Shown: piece by piece, positions 1-12,700 of the stretch
How the letters are laid out: every line of letters begins with the position of its first letter
Numbering within the stretch: position 1 is the first letter of the stretch
From: Agrostemma githago
Lineage: Eukaryota > Streptophyta > Magnoliopsida > Caryophyllales > Caryophyllaceae
DNA length: 64,000 bases
Assembly: GCA_958450325.1 (NCBI GenBank)
Contig: OY288259.1
Location: forward strand, 60,538,987 to 60,602,986
Direction of reading: 5' to 3'
Made by a program: the position numbers and the translations under genes
The notes under the pieces: model-generated
What the model was told of the DNA's origin: nothing
Databases searched by the model: none
Seen by the model: the letters and a program-made list of their open reading frames with translations, nothing else

Positions 1-1122
1 CCTTCAATCATCCTTAGTGGATTCTTCACTTGGATTGCCAACTTCAAGCTTCTCTTGTACTCCTTCAATCTTGGCCCTTTATCTACTCCTTACCCTCAAA
101 GCTCCTTCCTCAAGTTCTTTGTCCTAGCCGCTTTTCCTATCGCCATCAAGGACCAAAACATCGCTTCTGGTGGATCAGATGTACGCAGCCTTACCCCTGT
201 ACCCGATAAGCCAACTAAGGGCCAAAACACTAGTAACACAAGGTCAGATGTACGCAGCCTTACCCCTGTATCCGATAAGTCAACTAAGGATCTTACCCTT
301 GAATCCGATAAGTCAAACAACGCAACCAAGGGCCAAAACACTAGTAGGGGAGGACCAGATGTACACAGCCTTAACCCTGAAGCCGAGAAGTCAAAGAGTG
401 CAACTATGGACCAAAATACTGGCAATGAAAGGTCAGATGTACGCAGTTTTACCCGTGAAACGGATAAAGTGGTGCCACTTAATTATGGGACAAAAGTATT
501 GGGATTCATCCTACTAGAGGTGGTATACACTAGCACAAAAAGCAAGGTAGTGCTATGTGGTTTAATGTACCTATTCATAGACATATTATTTGGTGCATGT
601 GATTTGTTGGTGAAATCAACATTGGGTGTAGAGTTAGAGCCACCATCCAATGAGCCATACTTGTCAACATCCTTACAAGATTTTTGGGGAAAAAGGTGGA
701 ACCGAATGATATCAACGGGGCTTCGTCAAACCATATATGACCCTACAAAGTCAATGGCCACTAAAGTAGTGGGCCCTAGGTGGGCCCCTTTGGTTGGTGT
801 GATGGGTTGTTTTTTGGTGTCGGGTTTGATGCACGAGCTGGTTTATTTTCACATGACACGTGCCAGTCCGACGTGGGAGGTCACGTGGTTTTTCGTGTTG
901 CATGGGTTTTGTGTGGTTTTGGAGATGGTTGTGAAGAGGAGGTTGGGCCGGGAGTGGAGGTTGCATTGGGCTTTATCCGGCCCGTTGACGGTTGGGTTTG
1001 TGATGGTTACGGGTTTTTGGTTGTTCTTCCCTCAGATTATGAGAAGCGATGTTGATAAGTTGGCTACTGAAGATATAATTGGTTTGGCAAAATATGTAAG
1101 GGAGATGATCAATTTAGTTTAG
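1..1122 (+). CDS. Wax synthase-like long-chain-alcohol O-fatty-acyltransferase, 5' partial
   Basis: The reading frame is open to the first base of the window and there is no ATG before the conserved part, so the gene starts upstream. Members of this MBOAT-like plant family esterify fatty alcohols with acyl-CoA in the ER membrane. What is visible: an N-terminal piece typical of the family (FFTWIANFKLLLYSF, GPLS), a hydrophobic stretch after the loop, the family block NEPYLSTSLQDFWGKRWN, and the MBOAT-type histidine in SGLMHELVYF, followed by two more hydrophobic segments and a stop at 1120-1122. Between the N-terminal part and the STSLQDFWG block lies an unusual hydrophilic loop made of about four imperfect repeats containing SDVRSLTP (about 151-465). 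That insert is in frame, so the gene may be functional. The substrate cannot be told from sequence. Confidence 0.85.
   Translation, partial: PSIILSGFFTWIANFKLLLYSFNLGPLSTPYPQSSFLKFFVLAAFPIAIKDQNIASGGSDVRSLTPVPDKPTKGQNTSNTRSDVRSLTPVSDKSTKDLTLESDKSNNATKGQNTSRGGPDVHSLNPEAEKSKSATMDQNTGNERSDVRSFTRETDKVVPLNYGTKVLGFILLEVVYTSTKSKVVLCGLMYLFIDILFGACDLLVKSTLGVELEPPSNEPYLSTSLQDFWGKRWNRMISTGLRQTIYDPTKSMATKVVGPRWAPLVGVMGCFLVSGLMHELVYFHMTRASPTWEVTWFFVLHGFCVVLEMVVKRRLGREWRLHWALSGPLTVGFVMVTGFWLFFPQIMRSDVDKLATEDIIGLAKYVREMINLV
151..465 (+). repeat. In-frame imperfect tandem repeats inside the wax synthase gene
   Basis: About four diverged copies of a unit of roughly 70-95 bp, each carrying 'gtcagatgtacgcagcctta' or a close variant (near 172, 243, 353 and 432). 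They encode a polar Ser/Thr/Asp/Lys-rich loop (GQNTS..SDVRSLTP..DKS). Unit length varies while the frame is kept. Confidence 0.8.
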
Positions 1123-1345
1123 ATATTCGGTCCATTTTAATGCTTTCTTTGTCGCAATCATTTTTTACTCCGAAATTTTATGAACCATCGCATCATCCAC
1201 ATGTAGGAGTGTAGGACATGTTGGTTCATGGGTAATTAAACAAAAACGTGTTTTTGAACCACGATCGGTAATTAAAAGGTTAAGAAAAATCCACGAATAA
1301 GTACATAAAAAATGATCTCCGTTAACTTAATAAAAAAAAACTCTT

Positions 1346-1376
<31 letters not shown>

Positions 1377-2334
1377 CTCACATGGGAGAATTTTAGGCAA
1401 TTTTAGCGCTTCGATGATACTACCTAGGGTGTTCAACATTTGAGATCCAAATCGAACAAACCCGAACTGACCGAGGCGGACCAGACATTAACTGATCGTC
1501 TGATCCTATCTACGAGTCAATCAAAATTGTTGACCCTTTTGAATAAATCCAATTATCCAAAACATCCTTATTTACCATTATCCCATCAAATCTGAAAAAA
1601 TCAGCCTATTAATGTTCGATTTTTTCGTTGTTTATCTATTAATCCAGTCTTGCTAATTTCGGAACTAAGCACCTTAAAATATTTAGTAATTATTTTGTAC
1701 AACCGTTGTACCATGCGACAATAGTACAAATTTGTAATTTATGGTAAAAAATGACCTTTTAATTTAGTTAGTTAGTTACCAATTTCATATAAATAGTTAC
1801 CACATTTTCGTATCAAAAAGTGGTTACTATTTAACTTAACGTGGTCACTAAATAACCTAAAGTGATAGTAACATTTTACCTAAATTTTTAGTTCTAAAAT
1901 CCATCGTAAGTTTATGATTGCGTAAAATCTTAAATCTTATCTGTCTCGAATCCGATTAAATGTATCATGATCAAATGTTCGTGGATAAAAAAAGAATAAT
2001 ATATTCATATCCAATGAAATCCAACAATAATTTAGGAGAATATACAAGTGGATATTACACTCTTTAATTAATTAAATAACAAAAGAACAAAAAAAAAACA
2101 CATTTACACACAAATTACCAGATTTTAATTGCCTAAATTGGTACTTAATTAACTGATGAACTTCAAATAATTACCCACATTGAACTACCCAGTACCCAGT
2201 AAACTCCCCAAATTCACCATTCTCAACCTTCAAATTACGAAATTCCAGTACTTAATCACAATCAGGAACTCAAATTCTGCCAAATCGATCAAAAAAATTG
2301 AATCTTTATAGTTATTTGTCGAAGAATTCTGGAA
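1123..2334. other. Intergenic region between wax synthase and SGF29 genes
   Basis: AT-rich DNA with no supported gene. It should hold the 3' UTR of the wax synthase gene and the promoter and 5' UTR of the SGF29 gene. A poly-T/poly-A tract lies at about 1344-1376. The rest looks like decayed repeat sequence. Confidence 0.6.
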
Positions 2335-5300
2335 ATGTCGTCGTCGGAAATTGATAGCATTCTGGAAAATTCAAAGGAGCTTGATCGATTGAGGAAAGTG
2401 CAAGAAGAAATTTTGACGGAGATCAATAAGTTGCATAAGAAACTTCAAACTGGTGAGAATTTTTTTTATATTTTTTTTTCGATTTTGTAAGAATTTTTAC
2501 AGTATTTACTCTTCAATTTACTGCATTTTTGTTTTTTTTGTTGAAGTTTAATTATTACCCATTGCTGTATGTTTCAATTTAGTGTTCAGTGTGATTTCTT
2601 TTGCTGGGTTAATTGCTGATTTTGTTTAGAATGTTGAAAGTTAGAACTTTTGTTGATTTTGTTGAAATTGTGGCAAAATTTGTAGAAATTTGGTTGTTTT
2701 TATCATAATTTCCGGCATTTACGGAACGAAAACGAAGAGATGTGATCAGTTGTGGAGCTAGAGGGGCTACCAGTGTGATCGCCCTAAAGTTTTGGTTGAA
2801 AGTTTCGATCTTTCAGGGACGAAGTTATGTTCAAATTTTTTAAAGTTTCGATTTTTCAGGGACGAAGTTATGTTCAAATTTTTTTAAAGTTTCAATTTTT
2901 CAAGGACGAAGTTAGGTTAAAATTCTAACTTAGGCCGAAACAATCAGTGTTACCTATATTTGTAATCTTACTTAAATTTTGTTGTATAAAAGTTGTGTGA
3001 TTATTTTTCGGAAAAATCTGAACCAGGCCATGGCGTATTTGGCTTGTGCATAGCTCCGTCCTTTCCCCTGACGACAAATCTTGGCTTTGCTTCGTTGGGT
3101 GATGTGATGTTGGAATAGAATTCAGTTGCGAAAAAAAAAATTTGGCTTCATTTTTTCTATGCTGTATCTTTCTCTTTAATTAGTTGTTGCATTCAGTTGC
3201 TTGGGGTCTTGATTTTCTGATGTTAGAAGTTTTAGTAGCGGTTAAACCTGTGATGGTGATTGTGGGATGATTATGATCGACAGAATTGAAAAATGATGAA
3301 TGTGTGACTGTCAGACTGTACTCGTAAATGACTGCAGTCCTGCAAGGGCTGTAACTAGTGTAACTTTTGATCCGACAATGAATATGGAGCTAGTTATTGT
3401 TAAAGTTGAAGACTTGGATATTTGATCTTTCTTTCGCTTCTTGTAGTTGATCGCAGGCATAATGATAACCCTTTTTTTTCGTCATCATTCCACCCTGTTG
3501 CATTTCAAGACTCGGTGGTGTTAAACTTGTGTGCATCCTTTTATGCAAATGAAAGATAGTAAAATATATATTAAAAAAAAAGGTTGAGTTGCCACTAGAA
3601 TTCACGAAGTCCACGTTGTGTGCAGCCCCTGAGGTGGTTGAGAAGCCGGGAGACACCTCATTATCAAGGCTTAAGACTTTGTACATACAGGCAAAGGACC
3701 TTGCAGAAACTGAAGTGAGGTGAGATGTTTAACAATTTATTCACTGGGCCTTACTTATCCTCTCTATCTAAACCAGATGTCTTATTACATGTTTCGATTC
3801 TCACGAGTTTCTGTTCATTGTGCAGAGTGTCGAACATTCTGTTGGCTCAACTGGATGCTTTGCTTCCACCCGGACCTCCTGGACAGCAAAGAAGACGACT
3901 AGGAGGTGTGTGGTTTAGAGTATGAATGAATTTTGTTCTCTTTCAATGGACCTATCTTTAGGAGATTCTTAGCCAGAATTCTGCGATCAAACAAAAGGCC
4001 AAACATCGACCTTCGCAGTTGTGAAACTGGATATATAAGACTACTATGTGGGTAGCTAGAAGAGCAGGTCATTATAAGAGAGTAGATTTACACAAAAAGG
4101 TTAATCTCTTGTAAATAGTCCACACTCCACACTCCACACTCCACGCCCTTGACTCCTTTAGCCGTAAGAGGCTGACTATTTCTGAGACTGTAATCAAAGG
4201 AAAGAGCTCTTCAGTTTCATTTCCGGTAACGTGGCAAATTGACCCCAATGTTTTTAACAATGTACATTTGACCCCTTACCTTATAAGGAGCAACTTAGTC
4301 GTAAACTTTTGCTTAGCGTGCAATTGAGTCCACATACATATTTCTGGCTTTATGTTCTGGAAAATCCACCGTGTTATAGATAATTAGCTCAACTAGCGTG
4401 CAATAGAGTTCACTTACATTGTTGTTCTATGTCAGAAGGTCAATTACCACATGGTTTTTTCGATTAAAGATATATGCTCATTCTGTACTGTTGCCCATGG
4501 CTGTTTCTTTATTTCTATTTCCTTCAGAATCTTGTTTCTTAGCTCTATTCTATTAAAGGGAACTACGACGATGAGTTATTTAAGTAAGAAAGTAAGTAAT
4601 GTATGATATAAAGAAGTTGACAATTTTTTTGGCATAATTAGTTCAACTGTGAAAGCAACTAAAAACCTCATTTTAAAGCTCAAGATTAATCTAGTATTTC
4701 TTCGATATATGATTTAATCTTTTGATGGACCCACGAAAGATCCTTATTTCCTGCTGTTTAAGCTTCAGAAGGCAACGAGCAGAAGAAGAAACAAAAGAAG
4801 AATGATTCTGAGCCTTCAAGGGTCTCCCCTTCAACAAGGAATCAACTTGATAATCCTGCTAGTCTCAAAGGTGAACAGGTACGAAATTTAATTGTCTCTT
4901 GTGGTAAACCGTAAACATTAACCCTGTTGTACCCCTTCATGCTTAGTGCTAGAAATTTTTTAAGTCATGCTTATGTTCAAGTTTTTTTTTTTACCTGTAT
5001 GACAATGTTCAGGTAGCAGCCAGGATAACAACGGAGGAGTCTGAGAAAGATGAGTATATTGTTGTCAAAGTAATGCATTTTGACAGGGAAACAAAAGAGT
5101 GAGTTGCATATGAAATCGCTTCTATCTTAAGTAGTTGTTTGCTTGAACTGCCATGCCCCATGTCTTTTCATATCTGATTGCATGATTGTACAAGTGTCGG
5201 CGTCACTGCATAAGCGTTTACACATAGCTCTCTTTAATTGTAGTAATTGTCAATTGTTTAAACGTTAATAAGGTTACATAGCTGACTCACAACTAAACAT

Positions 5301-8300
5301 AGTTTACGATTTAGTGGGTTCAAGAGTTCAAGCTATCCTTATATCTAACTTATGGGTTCTGATGCATAAGCATTACATGTTCGTGTTTAAATCTTCCTAT
5401 GTTACCAATTTTTTAATTGAGCAAAATACAAAAGGGTCGGACGGGTTGGAAGTTTCTTCCGTGAAGATGGGTGTTGAGGGTACTTCCACTCATCTTGCAC
5501 AAAATGTTATCTTTTTATGGTGGAGTACCAGATTTCGACTGTTGAGTAGGCTTTTCCGAATCATTTATCATCTTCTTTGTTTTCAGTTTTTATCCCTTGT
5601 CTCTACCTTTCATTGTTTCTAGGTTCCTTCCGATGATTCATGTTATTTGACCCTAAATCTTTTTAGACTAAGGTTTTATTGGTGTACTTAAAACTGTCTA
5701 CTTTTGTTGTAGATTTGATGTGCTGGATGAGGAACCTGGTGACGATGAGGAGGGCGGTGGTGGTGGCCAAAGGTAGCGCCCTTCATTAGTTTTTATTCAT
5801 GGTTGGTTTGTCTTGGCACCCGAGTCATGATGCTTCGTATTATTCTACTTGAATCTGTGGAGGATGCCAGCCTTTTCCTTATCCACACATGGGACCTGGT
5901 TTAAATAATCTGCAATATTTCTGTTTCTTCTCTGGTTGATAGTGAGGAAATACGAAAACGCTAAAAAACAAACAATTTGTCTTGCGTCACATCGTCAGGT
6001 TTTGGGTGATGAAACTTTGGAAGTAGTGTTTGATTTTGAGATTTTTTTTTTCGGATTTGCATAACTCTTGATCAACTAGTTTGGCATTTAGAACTGATTA
6101 TTGAATAAAAGACTAGCGTACTTATAAGGGAATCCACGGATTGGTAAGAGTACATTCACTCTTCGGAGAACGTTTGGTCTTCACGGAACATATTATGACG
6201 TTATTATCAATTAAGATGGTGATACGTTATCAGAATATAGAGAACGATTGATGTGTTAGCTCTTGCACTAGTATGTAGGACTACGACCTGATTATGCTTT
6301 TGCACTGTTATTCAAGTCTCCTTGTTAAAAGTAGGCCGGTTAAAGATGTTTCTCTTACCTTATCATCGTAGATATTTCTAAATTAGGAAGATGCTGAAAT
6401 ATGTGGAAAGCTTTGATTTTAAGAATGTTCGTGGTATTATCATTCAATGGCTCATTAGGTCGACCATGACACATGATATACTTCCATGGTAGCCTTAAAT
6501 GCTCTTGCGATTCCTGCTATATGTTGATTGCAAGTCGTGGAATGTTTTCTTTTAAGTTTGGAGGTCCGTTCTTCAATTAGCTTATGTATATGTGGTTCTT
6601 GTGCACTCCGCTGTGCACCTTGGTAGAAGCCGCTGAACCTTATTAATTAGAGCATGATATGGTATTAGGATTAATCGTAATAAATTGGCATACGTCATGA
6701 GCCATATCTTGTCATATTAATCGAAGATGGGAAGATAAGTATTACTCCGTAATAATTTGTTTCCGACTTAGTCATTGCTATGTGATGTATGCATTTTCTA
6801 AACAGAGTATCATATTTGATGGACACCATACGATATATAATCGCTAGATAAAGCTTAAAGCGCTATGGCCAGGAGCCTAGGATATAGTTTTACTACCTCG
6901 CACACATCATCTTTCGCAGTCATGACTGAAGCGCGATCAGAGGCTATTTTCCACAAAAGTGTTTGTTTCTTTGAATTTATGGTCTCTATCTCCACTCAGG
7001 TTTTCAGATTTCCAAAGATGAAAAACCAGTCTACCACAAATCCACACACAAAACTTACTCATTCCGTCCATTCGATGTATGTGCATGATATATAATGTTA
7101 GGTTATCGTTCTGATTTCATAACAAGAAGGAAGATTTGAGGTATTATTGACATTTGGTGATGTTGTATACTCCGTATGAGTGGCATATAATCTCTTTGAT
7201 GTCTGTCGAAAGTGGTCGCCATCTCTAACGGAACTTATCATTAATGGAAGATGCCATGAATAACAAACGGCGATTTGTTGTCTGCATACTAGGAGATGGT
7301 TAATTAAGGGCAGGGAATTAATTTTTCACGATGGTTATAGCATACATCATCGTTATGCGCTACAGAAGCACTAGGTGATATATTGTAGGTTCACGTCGAT
7401 TGCGGCCATGGTGTCTATCTAGTATCTACATATCATTTGGTTGTAACGTGAAAATTTGTGCATTGTTCTATATGCTGGTTGTTATATATTGTTTCTCTAA
7501 TACGTAGCATTGAGCAGGATTTTGTATTTTTTTTTTGGAATTTTTATACGCATCGTTACGCTTTAAGTTGTGTTTTTTTCTTTCATATAAGAAACCTGTT
7601 CTTGTTTGTGTACAGAAAATTTAAGCTTCCGGTATCACATATTATACCTTTCCCGAAGAGAAATGATCCCTCTACTGCCATAGACTTTCCGACTGGCAAA
7701 GCAGTTCTGGCAGTGTATCCTGGCACCACAGCCTTGTACAAAGCAACAGTAATGATTCCGAGTCGCAAGGTATTCGTATTATTCCTATATCTTCCATTTT
7801 TTAAAACCATCCAGGCACAAACCTCTTAGCTTTTTAAGAAATGTTTTTTTTGCGGACATTCCGACTTACCGATTGGCTTTTTGTCGCAAATTCCGGATGC
7901 GGATTCTTCGCCTACAATGCATGTCTTTCAGAGAAAAACTGAAGAGTAAGTACCATTTTACCTTATCTGCTAGATTTGTGCTTTTGTAATTGATGAATTT
8001 TCGTGATTACTTGTTTGAGCTACGAGAAATACTTTTATGTGAGATTAGCTGTGGTAAGGTGTTACATTCTGGATGAAACATTGAAATTTCTCGTCGATGC
8101 CCCACTTTTACTCGTGCATTGTTGTCCGATGGGCTAATTCCCCTGCGCCTTCTCTTTCCCTTTCTGTACCCTAGGGGAAGTTTTAAAGAGAGGTTAGTGT
8201 GATTTTTGTGGTGATTTTTGAGATTTCATCTCAGTATCCATCATCGCAGCCTGATCTCGGTCATTGCACTATAAATGCCTCTAATATAGACTCAAATCGT

Positions 8301-8698
8301 GGTTGAGGAAAGTGGAAACCTCAAAACGTTGTAGGTCAGGAAAAAGTGTCGCTGTGTCGTGGCTGAAATCTAATTCTGATTTCTGTTTACTTTACCTGTA
8401 GAAAAAGCGTAATTTTCTAGCCATTGGCATGTTAAGGGAAAATGGATAGTACGAGTAATAAATTTGGGATGAAGAGAGTATTTTTTAGCCATTGGCATGT
8501 TTATAATGAAGTTAGTCGTAGCTGTAACCCGTTGATGTTGTTGCCATCTTACTCACGTGAATTTTCAATGTGGATCAAACATGGACATGCAGTTATGTGC
8601 TTGAGTTTGACGATGATGAAAGTGAAGACGGATCCATGCCTCAAAGGATAGTACCATTCTATAATGTCGTCCCCCTGCCAGAAGGGCATCGACAGTAA
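2335..8698 (+). CDS. SGF29: SGF29-type SAGA complex subunit (tandem Tudor, H3K4me reader)
   Basis: Nine exons: 2335-2452, 3626-3719, 3826-3905, 4769-4878, 5013-5098, 5713-5772, 7616-7769, 7932-7945 and 8593-8698. They join in frame to a 273-residue protein, the length usual for plant SGF29. SGF29 belongs to the histone acetyltransferase module of SAGA and binds methylated H3K4 with a C-terminal double Tudor domain. Seen here: an N-terminal helical part (residues 1-70), a PPGPPGQQRRR linker, a basic KKKQKK patch, and the SGF29 C-terminal domain from about residue 135 (ESEKDEYIVVKV, VLAVYPGTTALYKATV, YVLEFDDDE, VVPLPEGHRQ at the end). Exon 8 is a 14-base microexon supported only by frame and conservation. 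Intron 6 is about 1.8 kb. The start is the first ATG of the conserved N terminus. Confidence 0.9.
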
Positions 8699-9744
8699 TT
8701 ATATGAGTTCAACCTGATAGCAGCAGGGCCTTTGGGGGAGGAATCACCGCTTAGCAGGGAGCGTGTGGCCTCCATTCCATGTACTGTGTAGTTGGTTGGT
8801 TAGCTACGTACATACCAAATTACAGCTCTTGGTAACGCCCGTCTTTCACAAAGATCTCGCCGGAAGTACTGATTAGTTATTAATAATCTGGCTTTTGTAG
8901 ATTGTGAATGTAATAATGTGTGGTGAATCACTTTGTTTGATGCTGTAATAAAGACAGATACCTGTGTACTGTATTTCTGTTGCTTCTTGCTGTAATAATC
9001 TTCGCTGCGCGAGTTAAATGTTTCATTGGATGTGCATTCTGCATCGCCTGAGGAAATTGACTCGACTCGACTCGACTCGACTTGTCCTGTACAGGACATA
9101 CAAACCCACGTGTGCTTCGAAGAAGCGCATTGATCCGTCCGACCCAAATTTTATTCCAAACTGAACCCCACTGGTCGCTAACTCCGTGCTCATAATTAAA
9201 TCCGAAGAGCTTGACCTGATCCAATCCGAACAAATCCAACTCATATCAGGATCGGCTTTGGGTCGTGTCAAGCTGGAACAAGGTAGAGTATATCATATCG
9301 GGGTTTGGGTCATACCAAAACAATACTATATTACCCTTTTCGGATCAATTGATGAGTCGGTTGGATTTTCAGACCAATTGATGCGTTAGTTGGATCATGT
9401 CCGCATTGGGCCATTACCAATGATTCAAGCATTCGGGCTCATATCAGGTCAGGTCAGGTCAAGTCTAGGTTCGAGACACTGATCAATAGGTTAAGCCAAA
9501 CGGGTTTAGTCGTCTTCAAATTGGTATGATTTCAGAGGCGGGTCAGGTTACTAACTCTGAGACCGTCTCACGTGAGAATCTAATCGACAAAGGTGTGATT
9601 AATTAATTAATGTTGGGTTCATATTCGTGTTCCTCAAGACATTCCATTCCTTTTACTTTTCCCCCCTTCTTTTTAACTCTCAGGATCTCAGATTACTGCA
9701 ACCTGTGTTTACTTCATCATCGTCATCACTGCCATTAATCCGCC
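8699..9744. other. Intergenic region between SGF29 and proteasome genes
   Basis: Holds the expected SGF29 3' UTR and the proteasome gene promoter and 5' UTR. A short (GACTC)n array lies at 9059-9082. From about 9130 to 9500 there are many scattered copies of 'atcagg', 'aatccgaa' and 'gggtc' words, typical of a decayed repeat. No gene is supported. Confidence 0.55.
9059..9082. repeat. (GACTC)n microsatellite
   Basis: Nearly five head-to-tail copies of GACTC, read directly from the sequence. Confidence 0.9.
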
Positions 9745-12700
9745 ATGGGAGACAGTCAGTACTCTTTCTCTCTCACCACTTTCAGGTACTCACTCAACCC
9801 CATCTCATCTCCTCTTCCTTCCTTCCGTATTCATCCCTTTCTTCTTTCTTACTGTTTTCTTTTTGTTTCAATTGCAATGAAATTAGCCCTTCTGGTAAAT
9901 TAGTTCAGATCGAACACGCATTGACTGCTGTTGGCTCTGGTCAAACCTCTCTCGGTATCAAAGGTACTCTCTTTATTCCGTTATGATTCATTTTGATGCA
10001 TTTTTCGACACAATTTTCATTCGGAAACAACCTCTTTGTGTTGCGGCGGAGGCTATCGAGGTACTGGGGTAATGTTGTTGTCGTTGTCGTTGTTGTCGTA
10101 AAATATGTATGAATTTGAATCGTGTGGTGAGCTTGAGGTACCGGGGTAATGTTGTTGTCGTTGTCGTAAAATATGTGCGAATTTGAATCATGTGGGGAGC
10201 TTGAGGTACCAGGGTAATGTTGTCGTTGTTGTAATATGTATGAACTTGACTACTTGAGTCATGTGAGTTACCGGGGTAATGTTGTCGTTGTTGTAGCACC
10301 TCTGTGTCCATCAATAGTTATGCAATAGGTAACTAATGAAAAAGACGGAGGGAGTAATAGGTATGAATTTGAATCATGTGGGGCCCTTCAGATACTGGGG
10401 TAATGTTGTCGTTGTAATATGTATGAATTTGAATCATGTGGGGGGTACTTGAGGTAGCGGGGTAATGTTGTCGTTGTCGTAAAATATGTATGAATTTGAA
10501 TCGTGTGGCGAGCTTGAGGTACTGGGGTAATGTTGTTTTCGTTGTCGTAAAATATGTATGAATTTGAATCATGTGGGGGCGCTTGAGGTACTGGGGTAAT
10601 GTTGTCGTTGTTGTAGCACCTCTGTGTCTATGTCTATCAATAGTTATGCAATAGGTAACTAATGAGAAAGACGGAGGGAGTAATATGTATGAATTTGAGT
10701 CATGTGAGGCACTGGGGTAATGTTGTCGTTGTTGTGATAGGTAAGAATTTGAATCATGTAGGGCCCTTGATGTACTGGTTAATGTTGCTGTCGACTGTCG
10801 TTGCTGTAATATGTATGGATCTAAATGGATGTGGTTTTGGAACTAATTTGGGATTTTGTGTTGGGGTTGATGCAGCTGCTAATGGAGTTGTTATTGCTAC
10901 TGAGAAGAAGTTACCTTCGATCCTCATTGATGAAGCATCTGTGAGCATTTTTTATTGCTTTGAGTGCTTTGTTTTGAACTTTTGATGTTGCATTGGTAGT
11001 TTTAGGAGATCATAAATTCGAAAATGAACAATTCGAAAGTGGGATGGAGGGAGGATTTGATATGGATGTCCTTTGTTCGAGTTTTGGGGAGAGTGGGACA
11101 ATTTGACATGGGATTCTTGATTGATTCATTGACAAGTTCTGATTTTTCTTTACTTTAGGTCCAAAAGATCCAACTTTTGACGTCTAATATCGGAGTTGTC
11201 TACAGGTGAGCATCATATGCTGCTTATATAAGTAATACTGCAGTTGTTTCAAAAGTTCCCGTGCTTTCGTAAGCAAGGATTTACATTTGGTTTTCCAGCT
11301 TATCCTCCGGAAAATTTTCATTACTATCTTTACTGTCAGACTTTTCGTTTACAGTAGATCTGATCTCTTAACAACAATACTTCAACAGCCTTGTTGTGTG
11401 CATTTCTGAAAGCGATGCATAGTTGCTCGATGACTGCTATCTGTTTCATTTTGTAGTGTACTTCCATCTATTGGAAGAAGGAATTATTCAGAATGGATGA
11501 ATTCTGAGATTAATTGAAAATTGTTACTTCTCCAACTTTAATTCATTTTTCTGGTGCTCTTTCTCATTTCTACAGTGGCATGGGTCCTGATTCTCGTGTT
11601 CTTGTCCGTAAAAGCAGAAAGCAAGCTGAACAGTATTACAAGTTATACAAGGTACTGTCAATAACTCTGATGCATTGTTTCTGTTGTATGCATCGACCGA
11701 AAATTAATTCTGGTTTTTCATTAGACATTTCACCAATAATTGTTTTTAATATTTTATAGCATTCTTTGATGTCCCTAGTTGTTTCTCTTAAGCTTCTGTG
11801 TCCTGTTGCCTAGCTTTTGCAACTTCGCATGACATCATGTTTCCTTTTTATGCTTCAATACGTGTCACTTGAAATAATACTCCGTATCACCTTATCTTAT
11901 CTTCATGGTCGCAAAAATTGTTTTTGTGTCAAGATAGTGCTATGATGTTTGACTGCTTGTTGCCAGTTTTTCCGTCATTTGGACTACTAATTCTTGCAAT
12001 GCAGTAATATCTTTGTATATTGGTTTTAGGAACAAATCCCCGTGACACAGCTTGTTAGGGAAACTGCAGCAGTCATGCAAGAGTTCACTCAATCCGGGTA
12101 TGATCAAACATTTAAACTGTAGTATAGTTATTATAGTTAGTTCAGATATTGCTATGCAAAAGAGTATACCGATGCCTGATGATTCCTAGTCATTGACCTT
12201 GCTTTGAATGAGAAGCAAATTGAGATCAATCTTGTTGTTGTATAACTTACTTTTCTTTACTTCTGTGTTTTGATGGTCATAAACTCATAATTCAGTCAGT
12301 ATTGCGCGTGTTTCTTCTCTCTGATTATATCTTGTGGCCCCAGTCTTTTTTTTTTGGCACGCTCCACAGATGCTCTATTGAATCTCTCTGATTACTTTTG
12401 TGTCTGTTGTCGTTGCCATATTGTAGGAGTCAAATGCTCTATTTTCAGATTAAGTCGAGTTTTCTTCTCTTCACAGATGTTGTGATTACTCGACTACTCG
12501 TAGTATGAGAGCCTAAGTATCACCCATTGGTGTCTTTGAATCAATATCCTATATACTCTATTACTTAAAAATGTCTTTTCATTTGATCTGTATGTAGGGG
12601 TGTGCGACCCTTCGGAGTTTCTCTTCTGATTGCTGGATTTGATGACAACGGTCCTCAACTGTACCAGGTACTTCAGTTGTGATTTTAAAGTTTAAACCTT

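Noticed and set aside
55..57. TTG as a start for the wax synthase
   Set aside because: The frame is open to base 1 and the upstream residues also look like the family, so the true start is outside the window.
5314..5622. 102-residue frame in SGF29 intron 5
   Set aside because: Intronic; no conserved sequence, and the SGF29 exons splice around it.
9988..10572. Minus-strand reading frames rich in His, Thr and Tyr
   Set aside because: They are translations of the minisatellite in intron 2 of the proteasome gene and match no protein family.
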